A DNA stretch of 31,273 nt from an uncultured Acetatifactor sp. (GCA_910580225.1 CAJTXE010000046.1:1-31273), one strand, 5' to 3'; positions 7,223-15,928 are shown, counted from the stretch's first letter. Made by a program: numbers and translations. The notes: a model not told the origin generated them from the letters alone.

Positions 7223-7960
7223 ATGAATGAACTGTTCCAAACAATTGCGGAAAACGCAATGTATGTCCTAAGCTTCCTGCTGATCATCGTGCTGCTCTTC
7301 GTCGTGGCAGTATTTCTGGAAAAAGCGGCGCGTAAGAAAAACGATGTGCGGGAAGCCATCTTCAGTACCAGAAAAATAGCCATGATCGGAATGTTCTCCG
7401 CAGTTGCCATGCTGCTGCATCTGTTTGACTTTGCACTGCCTTTTGCACCATCCTTTTATAAACTTGACTTCAGCGAACTGCCCATCCTGGTAGGCACCTT
7501 TGCCTTTGGACCGGCAGCCGGCGTCATGATGGAATTCATCAAGATCCTTTTGAAGCTGTTTATCAAGGGCACCTCCACGGCTTTCGTGGGAGATCTGGCC
7601 AACTTTGTGATCGGCTGCAGCTTCATCCTGCCTGCATCGGTGATTTACGCATTCCGCAAAAACAAGAAGAACGCCATCATAGCCTGCATCACCGGAACGC
7701 TGGTTATGACTATATTCGGCACGGCTTTCAACGCCGTCTATCTGCTTCCGGCCTTCTCCAAGCTATACGGTCTGCCCCTGGAAAACCTGCTGGCTATGGG
7801 AACTGCGGTCAATCCCCTTGCACAGGAAGGAAATATTGTCAGTTTTGTAGCCGCCTGTGTGGCACCCCTGAATCTGATCAAGGGCACCAGCGTCTCCATT
7901 GTTACCCTGCTGATCTATAAACCCTTAAGCCCTATCATCAAAACCGGTCACAGGATATAA
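7223..7960 (+). CDS. ribU: Riboflavin ECF transporter S component RibU
   Basis: RibU is the substrate-binding membrane subunit of the group II ECF riboflavin importer and works with the EcfA/A'/T module encoded elsewhere. The 245-residue protein has several hydrophobic helices and RibU-like segments: RKIAMIGMFSAVAMLLHLF, FYKLDFSELPILVGTFAFGP and GDLANFVIG. It carries an extra N-terminal membrane segment (about residues 13-35) before the usual S-component core, making it longer than the ~190-200 residues typical of RibU. I chose the ATG at 7223 because it follows GGAGGAAACAAAA; upstream in-frame codons lie within the riboswitch. The FMN riboswitch confirms the substrate class. It converges on an ABC exporter gene only 7 bp away, with no terminator visible between them. 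Confidence 0.92.
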   Translation: MNELFQTIAENAMYVLSFLLIIVLLFVVAVFLEKAARKKNDVREAIFSTRKIAMIGMFSAVAMLLHLFDFALPFAPSFYKLDFSELPILVGTFAFGPAAGVMMEFIKILLKLFIKGTSTAFVGDLANFVIGCSFILPASVIYAFRKNKKNAIIACITGTLVMTIFGTAFNAVYLLPAFSKLYGLPLENLLAMGTAVNPLAQEGNIVSFVAACVAPLNLIKGTSVSIVTLLIYKPLSPIIKTGHRI

Positions 7961-7967
7961 TACATGG

Positions 7968-9917
7968 TCAGGTGACAGCATTGCCTGTATAGAGCTGGTA
8001 GTACTTGCCCTTCTGCTCGATAAGCTGGTCATGGGTGCCCTTCTCAATGATGCGGCCCTGCTCCAGGACAATGATGCAGTCGCTGTTTTTCACTGTGGAG
8101 AGCCTGTGGGCAATGACGAAATTGGTGCGCCCCTTCATCAGGGCATCCATACCCTGCTGAACCAGCTTCTCTGTCCGGGTATCGATGGAACTGGTGGCTT
8201 CGTCCAGAATCAGCACCGGAGGGTCCGCAATGGCCGCCCGGGCAATGGCAAGGAGCTGGCGCTGTCCCTGGCTTAAATTGGCGCCGTCTCCATGGAGCAT
8301 GGTGTCGTAGCCATCCGGAAGTCTGCGGATAAAGCTGTGGGCATTGGCCAGCACCGCAGCCTTCTTCACCTCCGCATCTGTGGCGTCCATCTTGCCGTAG
8401 CGGATATTTTCCATGACGGTTCCGGTGAACAGATGGGTATCCTGGAGCACAATTCCCAGGGAACGGCGCAGATCCGCTTTCTTGATCTTGTTCACATTAA
8501 TGGCATCGTACCGTATTTTCCCATCCTGAATATCGTAGAAACGATTGATCAGGTTGGTGATGGTGGTCTTGCCTGCGCCGGTGGCGCCCACAAAGGCAAT
8601 CTTCTGTCCGGGTTTGGCGTACAGCTCCACATCGTGCAGAATCATTTTATCGTCATTGTAGCCGAAATCCACATGATCAAATACCACATCTCCCTTTAAT
8701 TCCACATAGGTAGTGGTATTGTCCGCCTTGTGGTAATGCTTCCAGGCCCAGAGTCCGGTGCGCTCTTTGCTCTCCGTCAGTTCCCCGTCAGGACCCCTGA
8801 CCGCGTTCACAAGCTCCACATAGCCCTCGTCCACCTCAGGCTTCTCGTCCATGAGCTTAAATACCCGATCCGCCCCGGCCAGTGCCATGATGATGCTGTT
8901 GAACTGCATGCTCACCTGGTTGATGGGCATATTAAAAGATTTGTTGAAATTCAGGAAACTGGCCAGGCCTCCCAGAGTCAGTCCGGATACGCCGGTGATG
9001 GTAAGAATGCCGCCCACCACGGCACAGACCACATAGCTTAAATTACCCAGCTGGGCATTCACAGGCATCATGATATTGGCAAAACGGTTGGCCTGGTAGG
9101 CGCTTTCAAACAGCTGGTCGTTCAGCTCGTTAAACTGGTTCAGGCTTTCCTCCTCATGGCAGAATACCTTCACCACCTTCTGGCCTGTCATGGTCTCCTC
9201 AATGCAGCCGTTCAGAGCGCCGATGGCCTTCTGCTGCGACAGGAAATAGCGGCTGCTCAGGGCGCCGATCTTCTTTGTGGCAAAGAGCATAAGCCCCACC
9301 ATCAGCAAAGTCACTATGGTCAGCGGAATGTCCAGCACCAGCATACACACGAAAACGCTTACCACTGTGATGACACTGTTGAGCATCTGGGGGATACTCT
9401 GACTGATCATCTGCCTCAGGGTGTCAATGTCATTGGTATACATGGACATGATATCGCCGTGAGCGTGGGTATCAAAATATTTGATGGGGAGGGCTTCCAT
9501 CTTCTCAAACATATCGTTCCTGATATTCCGCAGGGTTCCCTGACCGATGTTGACCAGGACTCTGGACTGAATGAAGGATGCTGCCACACCCATGGCATAA
9601 AATACCGCCACCCGGAAAATAGCTGCCGCCAGAGTGTCAAAGGACGGATTCTCCTTTCCCATCAAAGGCAGGATATAGTCGTCAATCAAAGTCCGCATAA
9701 ACATGGTTCCCTGGAGACTACAGTAAACCGATACCAGGATACACACCACAACCGTGATCCACCCGGCCGCGTAATCCTTTAGGGTATAGTGCATGATCCG
9801 TTTAAAAATTTTGCCGGGATTTTCGATCTTGGGCCTGGGGCCCCGGGCTCCCCTTGGCCCGCCGGGGCCATGACCGCCGGGAGACTGATTTGCTTTTGTT
9901 GTCTTTTCTTCCGCCAT
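7968..9917 (-). CDS. ABC exporter half-transporter, canonical catalytic subunit
   Basis: This 649-residue half-transporter has a Gly/Pro-rich cytoplasmic N-tail (11-35), a six-helix type IV transmembrane domain (about 48-345), then a nucleotide-binding domain. Walker A is GATGAGKT (444-451), the signature is LSQGQ (548-552) and Walker B is VLILDE with catalytic Glu573. About 40 residues between the transmembrane and ATPase domains (365-405) exceed the usual linker. Its neighbour has degenerate ATPase residues, so the two probably form a heterodimeric multidrug-type exporter (BmrCD or TM287/288 style). The substrate cannot be read from the sequence. The ATG follows AGGAGGTTTCAAT. It is probably co-transcribed with the MarR gene and the partner half-transporter. 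Confidence 0.92.
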   Translation of the reverse strand: MAEEKTTKANQSPGGHGPGGPRGARGPRPKIENPGKIFKRIMHYTLKDYAAGWITVVVCILVSVYCSLQGTMFMRTLIDDYILPLMGKENPSFDTLAAAIFRVAVFYAMGVAASFIQSRVLVNIGQGTLRNIRNDMFEKMEALPIKYFDTHAHGDIMSMYTNDIDTLRQMISQSIPQMLNSVITVVSVFVCMLVLDIPLTIVTLLMVGLMLFATKKIGALSSRYFLSQQKAIGALNGCIEETMTGQKVVKVFCHEEESLNQFNELNDQLFESAYQANRFANIMMPVNAQLGNLSYVVCAVVGGILTITGVSGLTLGGLASFLNFNKSFNMPINQVSMQFNSIIMALAGADRVFKLMDEKPEVDEGYVELVNAVRGPDGELTESKERTGLWAWKHYHKADNTTTYVELKGDVVFDHVDFGYNDDKMILHDVELYAKPGQKIAFVGATGAGKTTITNLINRFYDIQDGKIRYDAINVNKIKKADLRRSLGIVLQDTHLFTGTVMENIRYGKMDATDAEVKKAAVLANAHSFIRRLPDGYDTMLHGDGANLSQGQRQLLAIARAAIADPPVLILDEATSSIDTRTEKLVQQGMDALMKGRTNFVIAHRLSTVKNSDCIIVLEQGRIIEKGTHDQLIEQKGKYYQLYTGNAVT

Positions 9918-10012
9918 ATTGAAACCTCCTAATATAGTCGCTGCGCGACGGCACTAAAGGGTAAAGTCGCTGGACTATTATACTAACTGCGTACAATCGT
10001 TACACCAAAATG

Positions 10013-11749
10013 TTATTCATCAAAGTCACCGCTGCCGCTCATCTGGGCATCGTAGACTTCACGGTAAATTTCATTTGTCTTCAGCAATTCCTCATGGGAT
10101 GCAAAACCGTTTACTTCCCCATCATGCATGACGATGATTCTGTCTGCGTGCTCTACACTGGAAATTCTCTGGGCAATGATCAGCTTTGTGGTGCCGGGAA
10201 TGGCTTCCGCGAAAGCTTTTCGGATCTTGGCATCTGTGGCCGTGTCCACTGCACTGGTGGAATCATCCAGGATCAGGACCTTGGGTTTCTTCAAAAGGGC
10301 CCTGGCAATGCAGAGACGCTGCTTCTGGCCGCCGGACACATTGGTGCCGCCCTGTTCTATGTAAGTATTGTAACCCTCGGGCATCTTCTGAATGAATTCG
10401 TCGGCGCAGGCCATCTCGCAGGCCCTTCTGCATTCCTCCTCTGTAGCATCCCGATCACCCCAGCGCAGGTTTTCCAGGATGGTACCTGAGAAGAGCACAT
10501 TGTTCTGAAGCACCACTGCCACCTGGTTGCGCAGAGTTTCCATATCATAATCCCTTACATCCACGCCGCCTACCAGCAGCCTTCCCTCCGTCACGTCATA
10601 GAGTCTGCTGACCAGATTCACCAGACTGGACTTTGCACTGCCGGTGCCTCCGATGATGCCGATGGTTTCACCGGACTTGATCTCCAAATCAATCTCTTTC
10701 AAAACCGAATCCTGGGCATCCTTTTTATAGCTGAAGGACACATGGTCAAAACGGATGCTGCCGTCCTTCACCTGACCCACAGGCTCCTGGGGATTGTGCA
10801 GTTCCGGCTGTTCCTCCAGAACTTCACAGATTCGTTTCGCACTGGCCATGGACATGGTGATCATGACAAAAATCATGGACAGCATCATCAGGCTCATCAG
10901 AATATTCATACAGTAGGTCAGCATGTTCATCAGCTGTCCTGTGGTAAGGGTATCCTGGACGATCATGTGGGCTCCCATCCAGCTGATAGCCAGGATACAG
11001 GTATATACGGTAAAGTTCATCACCGGGTTGTTCCAGATGACAATGCCCTCCGCCTTGCAGAAGATCTTATAGATATTGTTGCTGGCTGTCCTGAATTTCT
11101 CCACCTCGTAGTCCTCCCGGACATAAGCCTTCACCACCCGAATGGCAGATACGTTTTCCTGTACACTTTCATTCAACGCATCGTATTTCGGAAACGCCTG
11201 GGAGAAATGTTTTGTGGCCTGGCTTACGATAAGTCCCAGCACAAAGGCTAAAATCACCACAGCTACCAGGTACACACTTGCCAATTTAGGACTGATCATA
11301 AAGGACATGAACATGGCGCAGATCAAAGTGGCAGGCGCCCGCATGCACATACGCAGGATCATCTGATAGGCATTCTGAATATTGGTCACATCTGTGGTGA
11401 GCCTGGTTACCAGTCCGGACGTACTGAATTTGTCAATGTTGGAAAAGCTGAATGTCTGGATGTTCTCATACATGGCTTTCCGCAGATTCCTGGCAAAGCC
11501 CGCAGAAGCCCGGGAGCCGAACTGCCCTCCCAGGATGCCGAAGGTAAGGCTTAACAGAGCCGTCCCCAACATCAGAACTCCAATCAGATAAATATGGTTC
11601 ATATTGCCCGCCGTAACGCCATTGTCTATGATAGACGCCATCAGCAGCGGGATAATCGTTTCCATGATCACCTCTCCGATCATGAATACAGGGGTCAGGA
11701 CAGAGTCTTTCTTAAACTCCTTAATCTGGGCTCCCAGTGTCTTTAACAT
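10013..11749 (-). CDS. ABC exporter half-transporter, degenerate-site subunit
   Basis: This 578-residue half-transporter has six membrane helices (about 20-300) and an ATPase domain. Walker A reads GGTGSAKS (367-374), with Ala372 where glycine is usual. The signature is VSGGQ (471-475). Walker B reads VLILDD, with Asp496 in place of the catalytic glutamate. In heterodimeric exporters one subunit characteristically lacks that glutamate, while the partner supplies the intact one, as the downstream gene does here. It lies between the MarR-type regulator and the 649-residue half-transporter. The ATG is preceded by GAGAGGAATTATAAAATC, a somewhat long spacing. The 95-nt gap to the next gene contains a GTCGC/GCGAC hairpin. 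Confidence 0.92.
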   Translation of the reverse strand: MLKTLGAQIKEFKKDSVLTPVFMIGEVIMETIIPLLMASIIDNGVTAGNMNHIYLIGVLMLGTALLSLTFGILGGQFGSRASAGFARNLRKAMYENIQTFSFSNIDKFSTSGLVTRLTTDVTNIQNAYQMILRMCMRAPATLICAMFMSFMISPKLASVYLVAVVILAFVLGLIVSQATKHFSQAFPKYDALNESVQENVSAIRVVKAYVREDYEVEKFRTASNNIYKIFCKAEGIVIWNNPVMNFTVYTCILAISWMGAHMIVQDTLTTGQLMNMLTYCMNILMSLMMLSMIFVMITMSMASAKRICEVLEEQPELHNPQEPVGQVKDGSIRFDHVSFSYKKDAQDSVLKEIDLEIKSGETIGIIGGTGSAKSSLVNLVSRLYDVTEGRLLVGGVDVRDYDMETLRNQVAVVLQNNVLFSGTILENLRWGDRDATEEECRRACEMACADEFIQKMPEGYNTYIEQGGTNVSGGQKQRLCIARALLKKPKVLILDDSTSAVDTATDAKIRKAFAEAIPGTTKLIIAQRISSVEHADRIIVMHDGEVNGFASHEELLKTNEIYREVYDAQMSGSGDFDE

Positions 11750-11798
11750 GATTTTATAATTCCTCTCTTTCTGTCAACTTTGTATCACAGCTTCCCCC

Positions 11799-12302
11799 TC
11801 ATGAAGGAGCTTCTTCCTCCTCCGGCAGTCCTGTCTCCGTCGGCGGCTCTGTGTACTTTGCGGCAATCTCTTCCAGATTCCTCATCACCATTCCCAAAAG
11901 CCGGGACAGCTGCAGAACCTCCTCCTCCGTCATCCCTTTGGTGATGCAGTTCTCCATCATCTCCATGTGGGCTTCCATCCGTCTGTGCCCCTGTATGGCC
12001 TCTTCCGTCATCTGAATCCGCTTCAGTCTGGCATCTCTGTCCAGCGCCCTGCGCATGACAAGTCCCTCCCGCTCCATCACCTGTAAGGTATTGGTGGCCG
12101 TGGCCCGGGAAATGCGAAATTCCTTTTCCAGGTCCCTCTGATAAACCGGCTGCTCCTGGTGATGGTACAGATATCCCAGGATGCCGCCCTGGAGCTGGCT
12201 CTTGGGGCCTTTCTCACACTTTGGAAGGGTATAGCAGATAATCAGCTTAATCTGATTCTGAATGGCGCGCAGCACAAAAGCGATTTTTTGTTTCTTTTCC
12301 AT
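11799..12302 (-). CDS. MarR-family transcriptional regulator
   Basis: This 167-residue winged-helix regulator shows LYHHQEQPVYQRDLEKEF, then the recognition helix ISRATATNTLQVMEREGLV, then the wing residues RRALDRDARLKRIQMTEEA, the MarR order. Helices at both ends would form the dimer interface, and the C-terminal ~15 residues are acidic and proline-rich. It is the first gene before two ABC exporter genes, the usual arrangement for a ligand-relieved repressor of an efflux system. Two matching palindromes sit on its promoter, so it probably represses its own operon. The ligand is unknown. Confidence 0.92.
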   Translation of the reverse strand: MEKKQKIAFVLRAIQNQIKLIICYTLPKCEKGPKSQLQGGILGYLYHHQEQPVYQRDLEKEFRISRATATNTLQVMEREGLVMRRALDRDARLKRIQMTEEAIQGHRRMEAHMEMMENCITKGMTEEEVLQLSRLLGMVMRNLEEIAAKYTEPPTETGLPEEEEAPS

Positions 12303-12341
12303 TCTTCCATAAGCTCCTTCCTTTCCGAAAACTTTAAAGTA

Positions 12342-12380
12342 TTGTTAGTAAACTAACAAACATGTTAGCTTACTAACAAT
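12342..12380 (-). promoter_or_regulatory. Tandem operator palindromes for the MarR regulator
   Basis: Two copies of TGTTAG-N4-CTAACA occur at 12343-12358 and 12363-12378. The first extends to a perfect 8-2-8 palindrome, TTGTTAGT-AA-ACTAACAA. Their centres are exactly 20 bp apart, about two helical turns, so two dimers could bind the same face of the DNA. The upstream copy overlaps the -10 element and the other covers the likely transcription start. Confidence 0.75.
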
Positions 12381-12404
12381 ATCTCATTTTACAGTATTTG
12401 TCAA
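12376..12404 (-). promoter_or_regulatory. Promoter of the marR-ABC exporter operon
   Basis: On the minus strand TTGACA (12399-12404) and TATTGT (12376-12381) are 17 bp apart. The -10 lies inside the upstream operator palindrome, so regulator binding should block RNA polymerase directly. Confidence 0.75.
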
Positions 12405-12505
12405 TAACTTAATAGACAAAAGATCATGAAAATTCTGTGAACGAGCAGCCGCTTCGTGGCCTGCCGGAACTGTTACGTGAACAAAGGGTATGCGCCCGCA
12501 GTCTG

Positions 12506-12545
12506 AAAAAGACATTTCCCCGAAATTATCTTTCAGGAAAATGTC
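12506..12545 (-). terminator. Terminator of the pilus/SipW gene array
   Basis: On the minus strand GACATTTTCC pairs with GGGAAATGTC (one G-U-type position) across a short loop, followed by TTTTTC. It lies about 95 nt past the signal peptidase stop and is the first convincing T-tailed terminator after the surface-protein genes. The opposite strand also ends in CCTTTT, so it may act both ways. The rest of the 12303-12638 gap holds the marR promoter and operators; I see nothing else there. Confidence 0.65.
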
Positions 12546-12638
12546 CTTTTATTAATGAAATATTCACTTGAACCGACACAGGTTCCGCCTGCCTTCCTGA
12601 AGGAAACAGCTGCCAAAGAATCACGCAGTGAAACCTTG

Positions 12639-13244
12639 TTACTGCTCCCTCCCTTCCTTCCGCAGCATACCCGCCAGCAGCTGCAGAAATAATGCACCTG
12701 CCACGCCGCCTGCCAGGTAGGCCTTGCCCATGCTGCCGGAACAGACCGCCATCACGGTACCCAAGACAGGCACCGATACAACCATCCTTCCAAGCATGGC
12801 AGCATAGGGCACCGGCTCCATATCATTTTCCGCGTTGGCATCTCCCTTTGTGATGAATTCCCCGGATACAGTCTTGTTTTCCACCACCCTGTGGGTTACC
12901 ACGCCTCTGCCTTTATAAAAGGCGATCACATCTCCTGCCTTCACCGCTTCCGGCGCCGCGCTCTGCAGGTAGACGGCGCTGCCCACAGGAATAGCGGGTT
13001 CCATACTGCCGCTGACCACCGTATAGGCTTCATACCCAAACAGACGCGGGATGGTCATGGGGATGCAGATCCCCACCACCATCACCAGTAAAAGAATTGA
13101 CAGGGCGCTGCAGAGACCTGGCAGAATGCCTCTCTTCCGGGAAGCCCCGGTCTTCCTGACACCGTTCTGCGGTCCTTTGTCCTGCCGTATCTCAGTATTC
13201 GGTTTTCCGTCCTCATGCATTCCTGCCTGCCCTGGCCCGCTCAC
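12639..13244 (-). CDS. sipW: SipW-type (ER-type) signal peptidase I
   Basis: This 201-residue membrane protease has a long polar N-tail (1-38), a first TM helix (about 42-62), the nucleophile motif VVSGSMEP (Ser80) and VVTHRVVE (His118). The presence of His instead of the bacterial Lys marks the ER/archaeal/SipW class (S26B). GDANAENDMEPV (134-145) carries the conserved aspartates, and two more hydrophobic segments follow (about 154-170 and 174-194). SipW processes TasA-like fibre subunits in Bacillus. Here it ends an array with two TasA/camelysin-like proteins, its likely substrates. The GTG start overlaps the upstream stop (GTGA), indicating translational coupling. The gene symbol is by class, not proven orthology. 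Confidence 0.9.
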   Translation of the reverse strand: MSGPGQAGMHEDGKPNTEIRQDKGPQNGVRKTGASRKRGILPGLCSALSILLLVMVVGICIPMTIPRLFGYEAYTVVSGSMEPAIPVGSAVYLQSAAPEAVKAGDVIAFYKGRGVVTHRVVENKTVSGEFITKGDANAENDMEPVPYAAMLGRMVVSVPVLGTVMAVCSGSMGKAYLAGGVAGALFLQLLAGMLRKEGREQ

Positions 13245-14296
13245 TTTTCTGACTCCCGGTCTCCGGGCTTTCCGGTTCTGGCTTTTTGCATTTTACGATA
13301 GGTATATGCACCTGCCGCAATGGCAATCAGCGCTGCCAGGCCAATGCCTCCCGCCAGGAGTGCATAACGAATTTTCTCCCGGTTTGCCGCAGCTATGGTT
13401 CCCCGGTCCCCGGGATCGTAGGCTCCCATAGGGGTTTCATTGTCGTCTAAGTCCACCACATCCGCAGGGCCTTCGTCCTGGGGAACCTCATTGTCCGGAA
13501 TCTCCTGTTCCCCAGGGCCGCCTGGCGCATCAGAGGCATTCTCATCAGGCGGTTCCTGCTGCGTATCCTCCTCCGGAGCATCCTCTCCCGGAACGGGAAT
13601 CTCCAGCGGATCTGCTCCCTGTCCCGGCGTCACCGCAGGGGTTCCCGGAGAGGGGGCAGGCGTCGTCCCGGGAGTTGTGGGCTGCGGCACCGTAACCGTG
13701 GGAATTGATTTGTATACAAAGATAAATACATTGCTTCCTGCATCCTCCTGGAGGGTGCGGGTCAGGTTGTAGGCCTGGGGCTGATAGCCTTCCACATAGA
13801 GGTAAGCCACCACCGGCCTGTCGCCTACATTTCCATAATAATTCTGGGGCGGATACAGGTCATTTCCTGCCTCATCCTGAAAATACACGGTATACTGTAC
13901 CAGATTTCCCCGTATTCCGTACGCGACCACATAATCCTCGTCCCGTTCCACCGGAAAATATGCCAGGTCCACGGTGCTGTTGTCACGGCCGCCCATGCGC
14001 ACACCCTTCACATAATATTTGCTGTCCTGCCCCAGCGTCACTGCGCTGTTCAGGAATCGGACCGAATTCTCCGCTGTCAGTCCCGTGATAACTACATGCT
14101 GTCCGTCGCAAGCAATCTCATATTCACCGCCACCGTCCACGGAGATGCCGTCGCTGCTGATGGTTCCCTGGGTACCTGCGCTGAAAGTCACCGTATAGGT
14201 GTAGGCCTGCTTCTGTGCCGCAGAGGACGGAAACACGGAGGAAGCCATCCATACCACTGCCGTCAGCAGGGATAAGAATCTGGCTGTTTTCTTCAT
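13241..14296 (-). CDS. Membrane-anchored MucBP-like surface protein
   Basis: This 351-residue exported protein has a signal peptide (about 1-27, ending SSAA), a beta-rich region (30-125), and a segment at about 132-180 (VQYTVYFQDEAGNDLYPPQ, then VEGYQPQAYNLTRTL) resembling a MucBP or similar repeat. A Pro/Thr- then Asp/Glu-rich stalk (198-285) follows, then one TM helix (310-332) and a basic tail. Before the TM lies DLDDNETPMG; I see no LPxTG. It could be membrane-anchored or use an atypical sorting signal. It overlaps the upstream gene by ATGA and the signal peptidase by GTGA, so the three should be coupled. Confidence 0.75.
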   Translation of the reverse strand: MKKTARFLSLLTAVVWMASSVFPSSAAQKQAYTYTVTFSAGTQGTISSDGISVDGGGEYEIACDGQHVVITGLTAENSVRFLNSAVTLGQDSKYYVKGVRMGGRDNSTVDLAYFPVERDEDYVVAYGIRGNLVQYTVYFQDEAGNDLYPPQNYYGNVGDRPVVAYLYVEGYQPQAYNLTRTLQEDAGSNVFIFVYKSIPTVTVPQPTTPGTTPAPSPGTPAVTPGQGADPLEIPVPGEDAPEEDTQQEPPDENASDAPGGPGEQEIPDNEVPQDEGPADVVDLDDNETPMGAYDPGDRGTIAAANREKIRYALLAGGIGLAALIAIAAGAYTYRKMQKARTGKPGDRESEK

Positions 14297-15111
14297 TTCT
14301 CCCCGCCTCCTTTCTCCTTGTCTTCCTTCGGCTGCTTCATGCTGTACAGGGCCAGAATCAGCAATCCCGTCCCTGAAATCAGAGAAAGCGCCACATACGG
14401 AAAAATATCTGCGTCATCCGATGTCTTCGGAGGACGTCTGGTTCCCCTTCCGCCGGGGCTATCCGGAGAATCAGGATCCTCATCGGGATCCGGTTCCGGT
14501 TCATCCTCCTCCACCGGAACCAGACGCGGCCCTGTGGTCTCTTCCACAGCGAAGTTCATCTGCAGATCCGCCAGAGTATCCTGGTAGGCGTTTCCCTGGG
14601 TCTCCCCGTCCAGAGCCACTGTAAGGCAGATGTATCCCCTCTCCCCTGTATTCAGGGCGTCCAGAAAGAAGTATTCCTCCAAGGAATCTGTAGCTTCCCG
14701 CAGTCCGGCCCCTTCACCGTCTTCCTTTTCCCCGCCCACTGTGTCGCTGGCGTAGAGGATTTGTCCGGTTCCTTCCGGATTTTCATAAATTAATGTATAA
14801 GTATAACCGCCGCCGGACGCCGCCTCCTGAGTATCCTCCAGGGAGCGGAGCACTCTGTTGGTCATCCACCAGTCCGTGGATTTGCTTCCCCCGTTCTCCA
14901 GAGCCACTGTAATGGCAATGCTGTCTCCAGGCTGCAGGTTATAGATGGCATCGTTGATATCCGAGGTCTTGAAATTGCTCTCCAGGCCGTTTCCCAGAAA
15001 ACGCACGGACCATCCATCCTCCCCCTGGTAATTCTCCGCCTCTACCCTGCTTCCGGCTCCCAGAAGCAGCGCACAGGTGCACAGCAGCGCTGCTGACTTT
15101 CTCTTTTTCAT
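14293..15111 (-). CDS. Surface protein with PPKTS sorting-like signal
   Basis: This 272-residue exported protein has a signal peptide (1-26, cysteines in the hydrophobic core) and a beta-rich domain (27-190), where ITVALENGGSKSTDWWMTNRV and ICLTVALDGE suggest a TasA/camelysin-like or related sandwich. An acidic Asp/Glu/Pro stalk (198-220) follows, then PPKTS (227-231), a hydrophobic helix (238-257) and a charged tail. The tripartite C-terminus is that of a sortase substrate with a non-standard pentapeptide (P-P-K-T-S against L-P-x-T-G). It starts 16 nt after the upstream gene with RBS GGGGAGGGC and overlaps the MucBP-like gene by ATGA. The exact family is unclear. Confidence 0.72.
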   Translation of the reverse strand: MKKRKSAALLCTCALLLGAGSRVEAENYQGEDGWSVRFLGNGLESNFKTSDINDAIYNLQPGDSIAITVALENGGSKSTDWWMTNRVLRSLEDTQEAASGGGYTYTLIYENPEGTGQILYASDTVGGEKEDGEGAGLREATDSLEEYFFLDALNTGERGYICLTVALDGETQGNAYQDTLADLQMNFAVEETTGPRLVPVEEDEPEPDPDEDPDSPDSPGGRGTRRPPKTSDDADIFPYVALSLISGTGLLILALYSMKQPKEDKEKGGGEK

Positions 15112-15127
15112 GTCCTATGCCCTCCCC

Positions 15128-15928
15128 TCACTGTACCAGGCGCAGGGCGCCGTCTTCTTCCAAAGTTACCTCCACGCCCCATGCGCTCCGGATGGCATCT
15201 GCCGCGTTATGGGTCTGCACCGCGTCCACCTCCGCCTCCAGGACAAACATGGCACCGTCATATTCGTAAACCGTGGTCACAGTGGTCCATCCGTTGGCAT
15301 CGGTTTCCCTTGTCTCCGTCACCCGGTCCGCAATACGGCCGTCGATGGTAATGGTATCGGCAAACAGCTCCGTTTCCTCTCCCGGCGCCAGAATACCGTC
15401 GTAATAGGCCACAATCCGCTCTCCGTCCCTGCCGTCACCTTCCCTCACATTTGCCGTGGTTGCCCTCTCGTCCAGAATCCAATGGTTTCCAGTCAGGTTC
15501 AGGTCAATCATTGCAGGGGAGAGGTCCGTGCGCTTGTTTCCATCCTCATCCGTCCAATATTTATACAGCTTGATTCTGACATATTCCTCAATGGTGCCGC
15601 TGTTGCGCACGGCCAGTTCTTCCCGGTAGGTTCGGCCTGGCTGCCATTCCTCTCCTTCGGGGAGCGTGCCTGCCAGAAGCTCCCCGGAGGCCTCATTCCA
15701 TTCATTGTCCCCATGGGTATAGTCCCGGTAGCCCGCCCCGTCTCCGTTCTCAAGCAGGGTCACGCCGATGCTCTGGACATCGATCTGGGCTGTGTAGGTC
15801 TCCGAGTAATAAGTCAGCGCCGCCCGGGTGCTGCCCACTGCGCTGAAGCCCAGGCAGCCGATAGCCAGGCCGAACAGGACTGTTGTGCGCAGTGCGGCAG
15901 GCAGGCCTTTGTTTTTCCTCTTATTCAT
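15128..15928 (-). CDS. TasA/camelysin-like SipW-type exported protein
   Basis: This 266-residue protein has a signal region (about 8-37) ending STRAALTYYSETYTAQID, the Ala-x-x-x-[YF] pattern seen at SipW cleavage sites. The mature part is beta-rich with LAVRNSGTIEEYVRIKLYKYW and ILAPGEETELFADTI, typical of the TasA/CalY sandwich. There is no C-terminal anchor. I chose the ATG at 15928 because GGAGGAAAGGCA precedes it. It forms an ATGA overlap with the upstream gene. TasA-family proteins form extracellular fibres in Bacillus; that role here is inferred. Confidence 0.8.
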   Translation of the reverse strand: MNKRKNKGLPAALRTTVLFGLAIGCLGFSAVGSTRAALTYYSETYTAQIDVQSIGVTLLENGDGAGYRDYTHGDNEWNEASGELLAGTLPEGEEWQPGRTYREELAVRNSGTIEEYVRIKLYKYWTDEDGNKRTDLSPAMIDLNLTGNHWILDERATTANVREGDGRDGERIVAYYDGILAPGEETELFADTITIDGRIADRVTETRETDANGWTTVTTVYEYDGAMFVLEAEVDAVQTHNAADAIRSAWGVEVTLEEDGALRLVQ

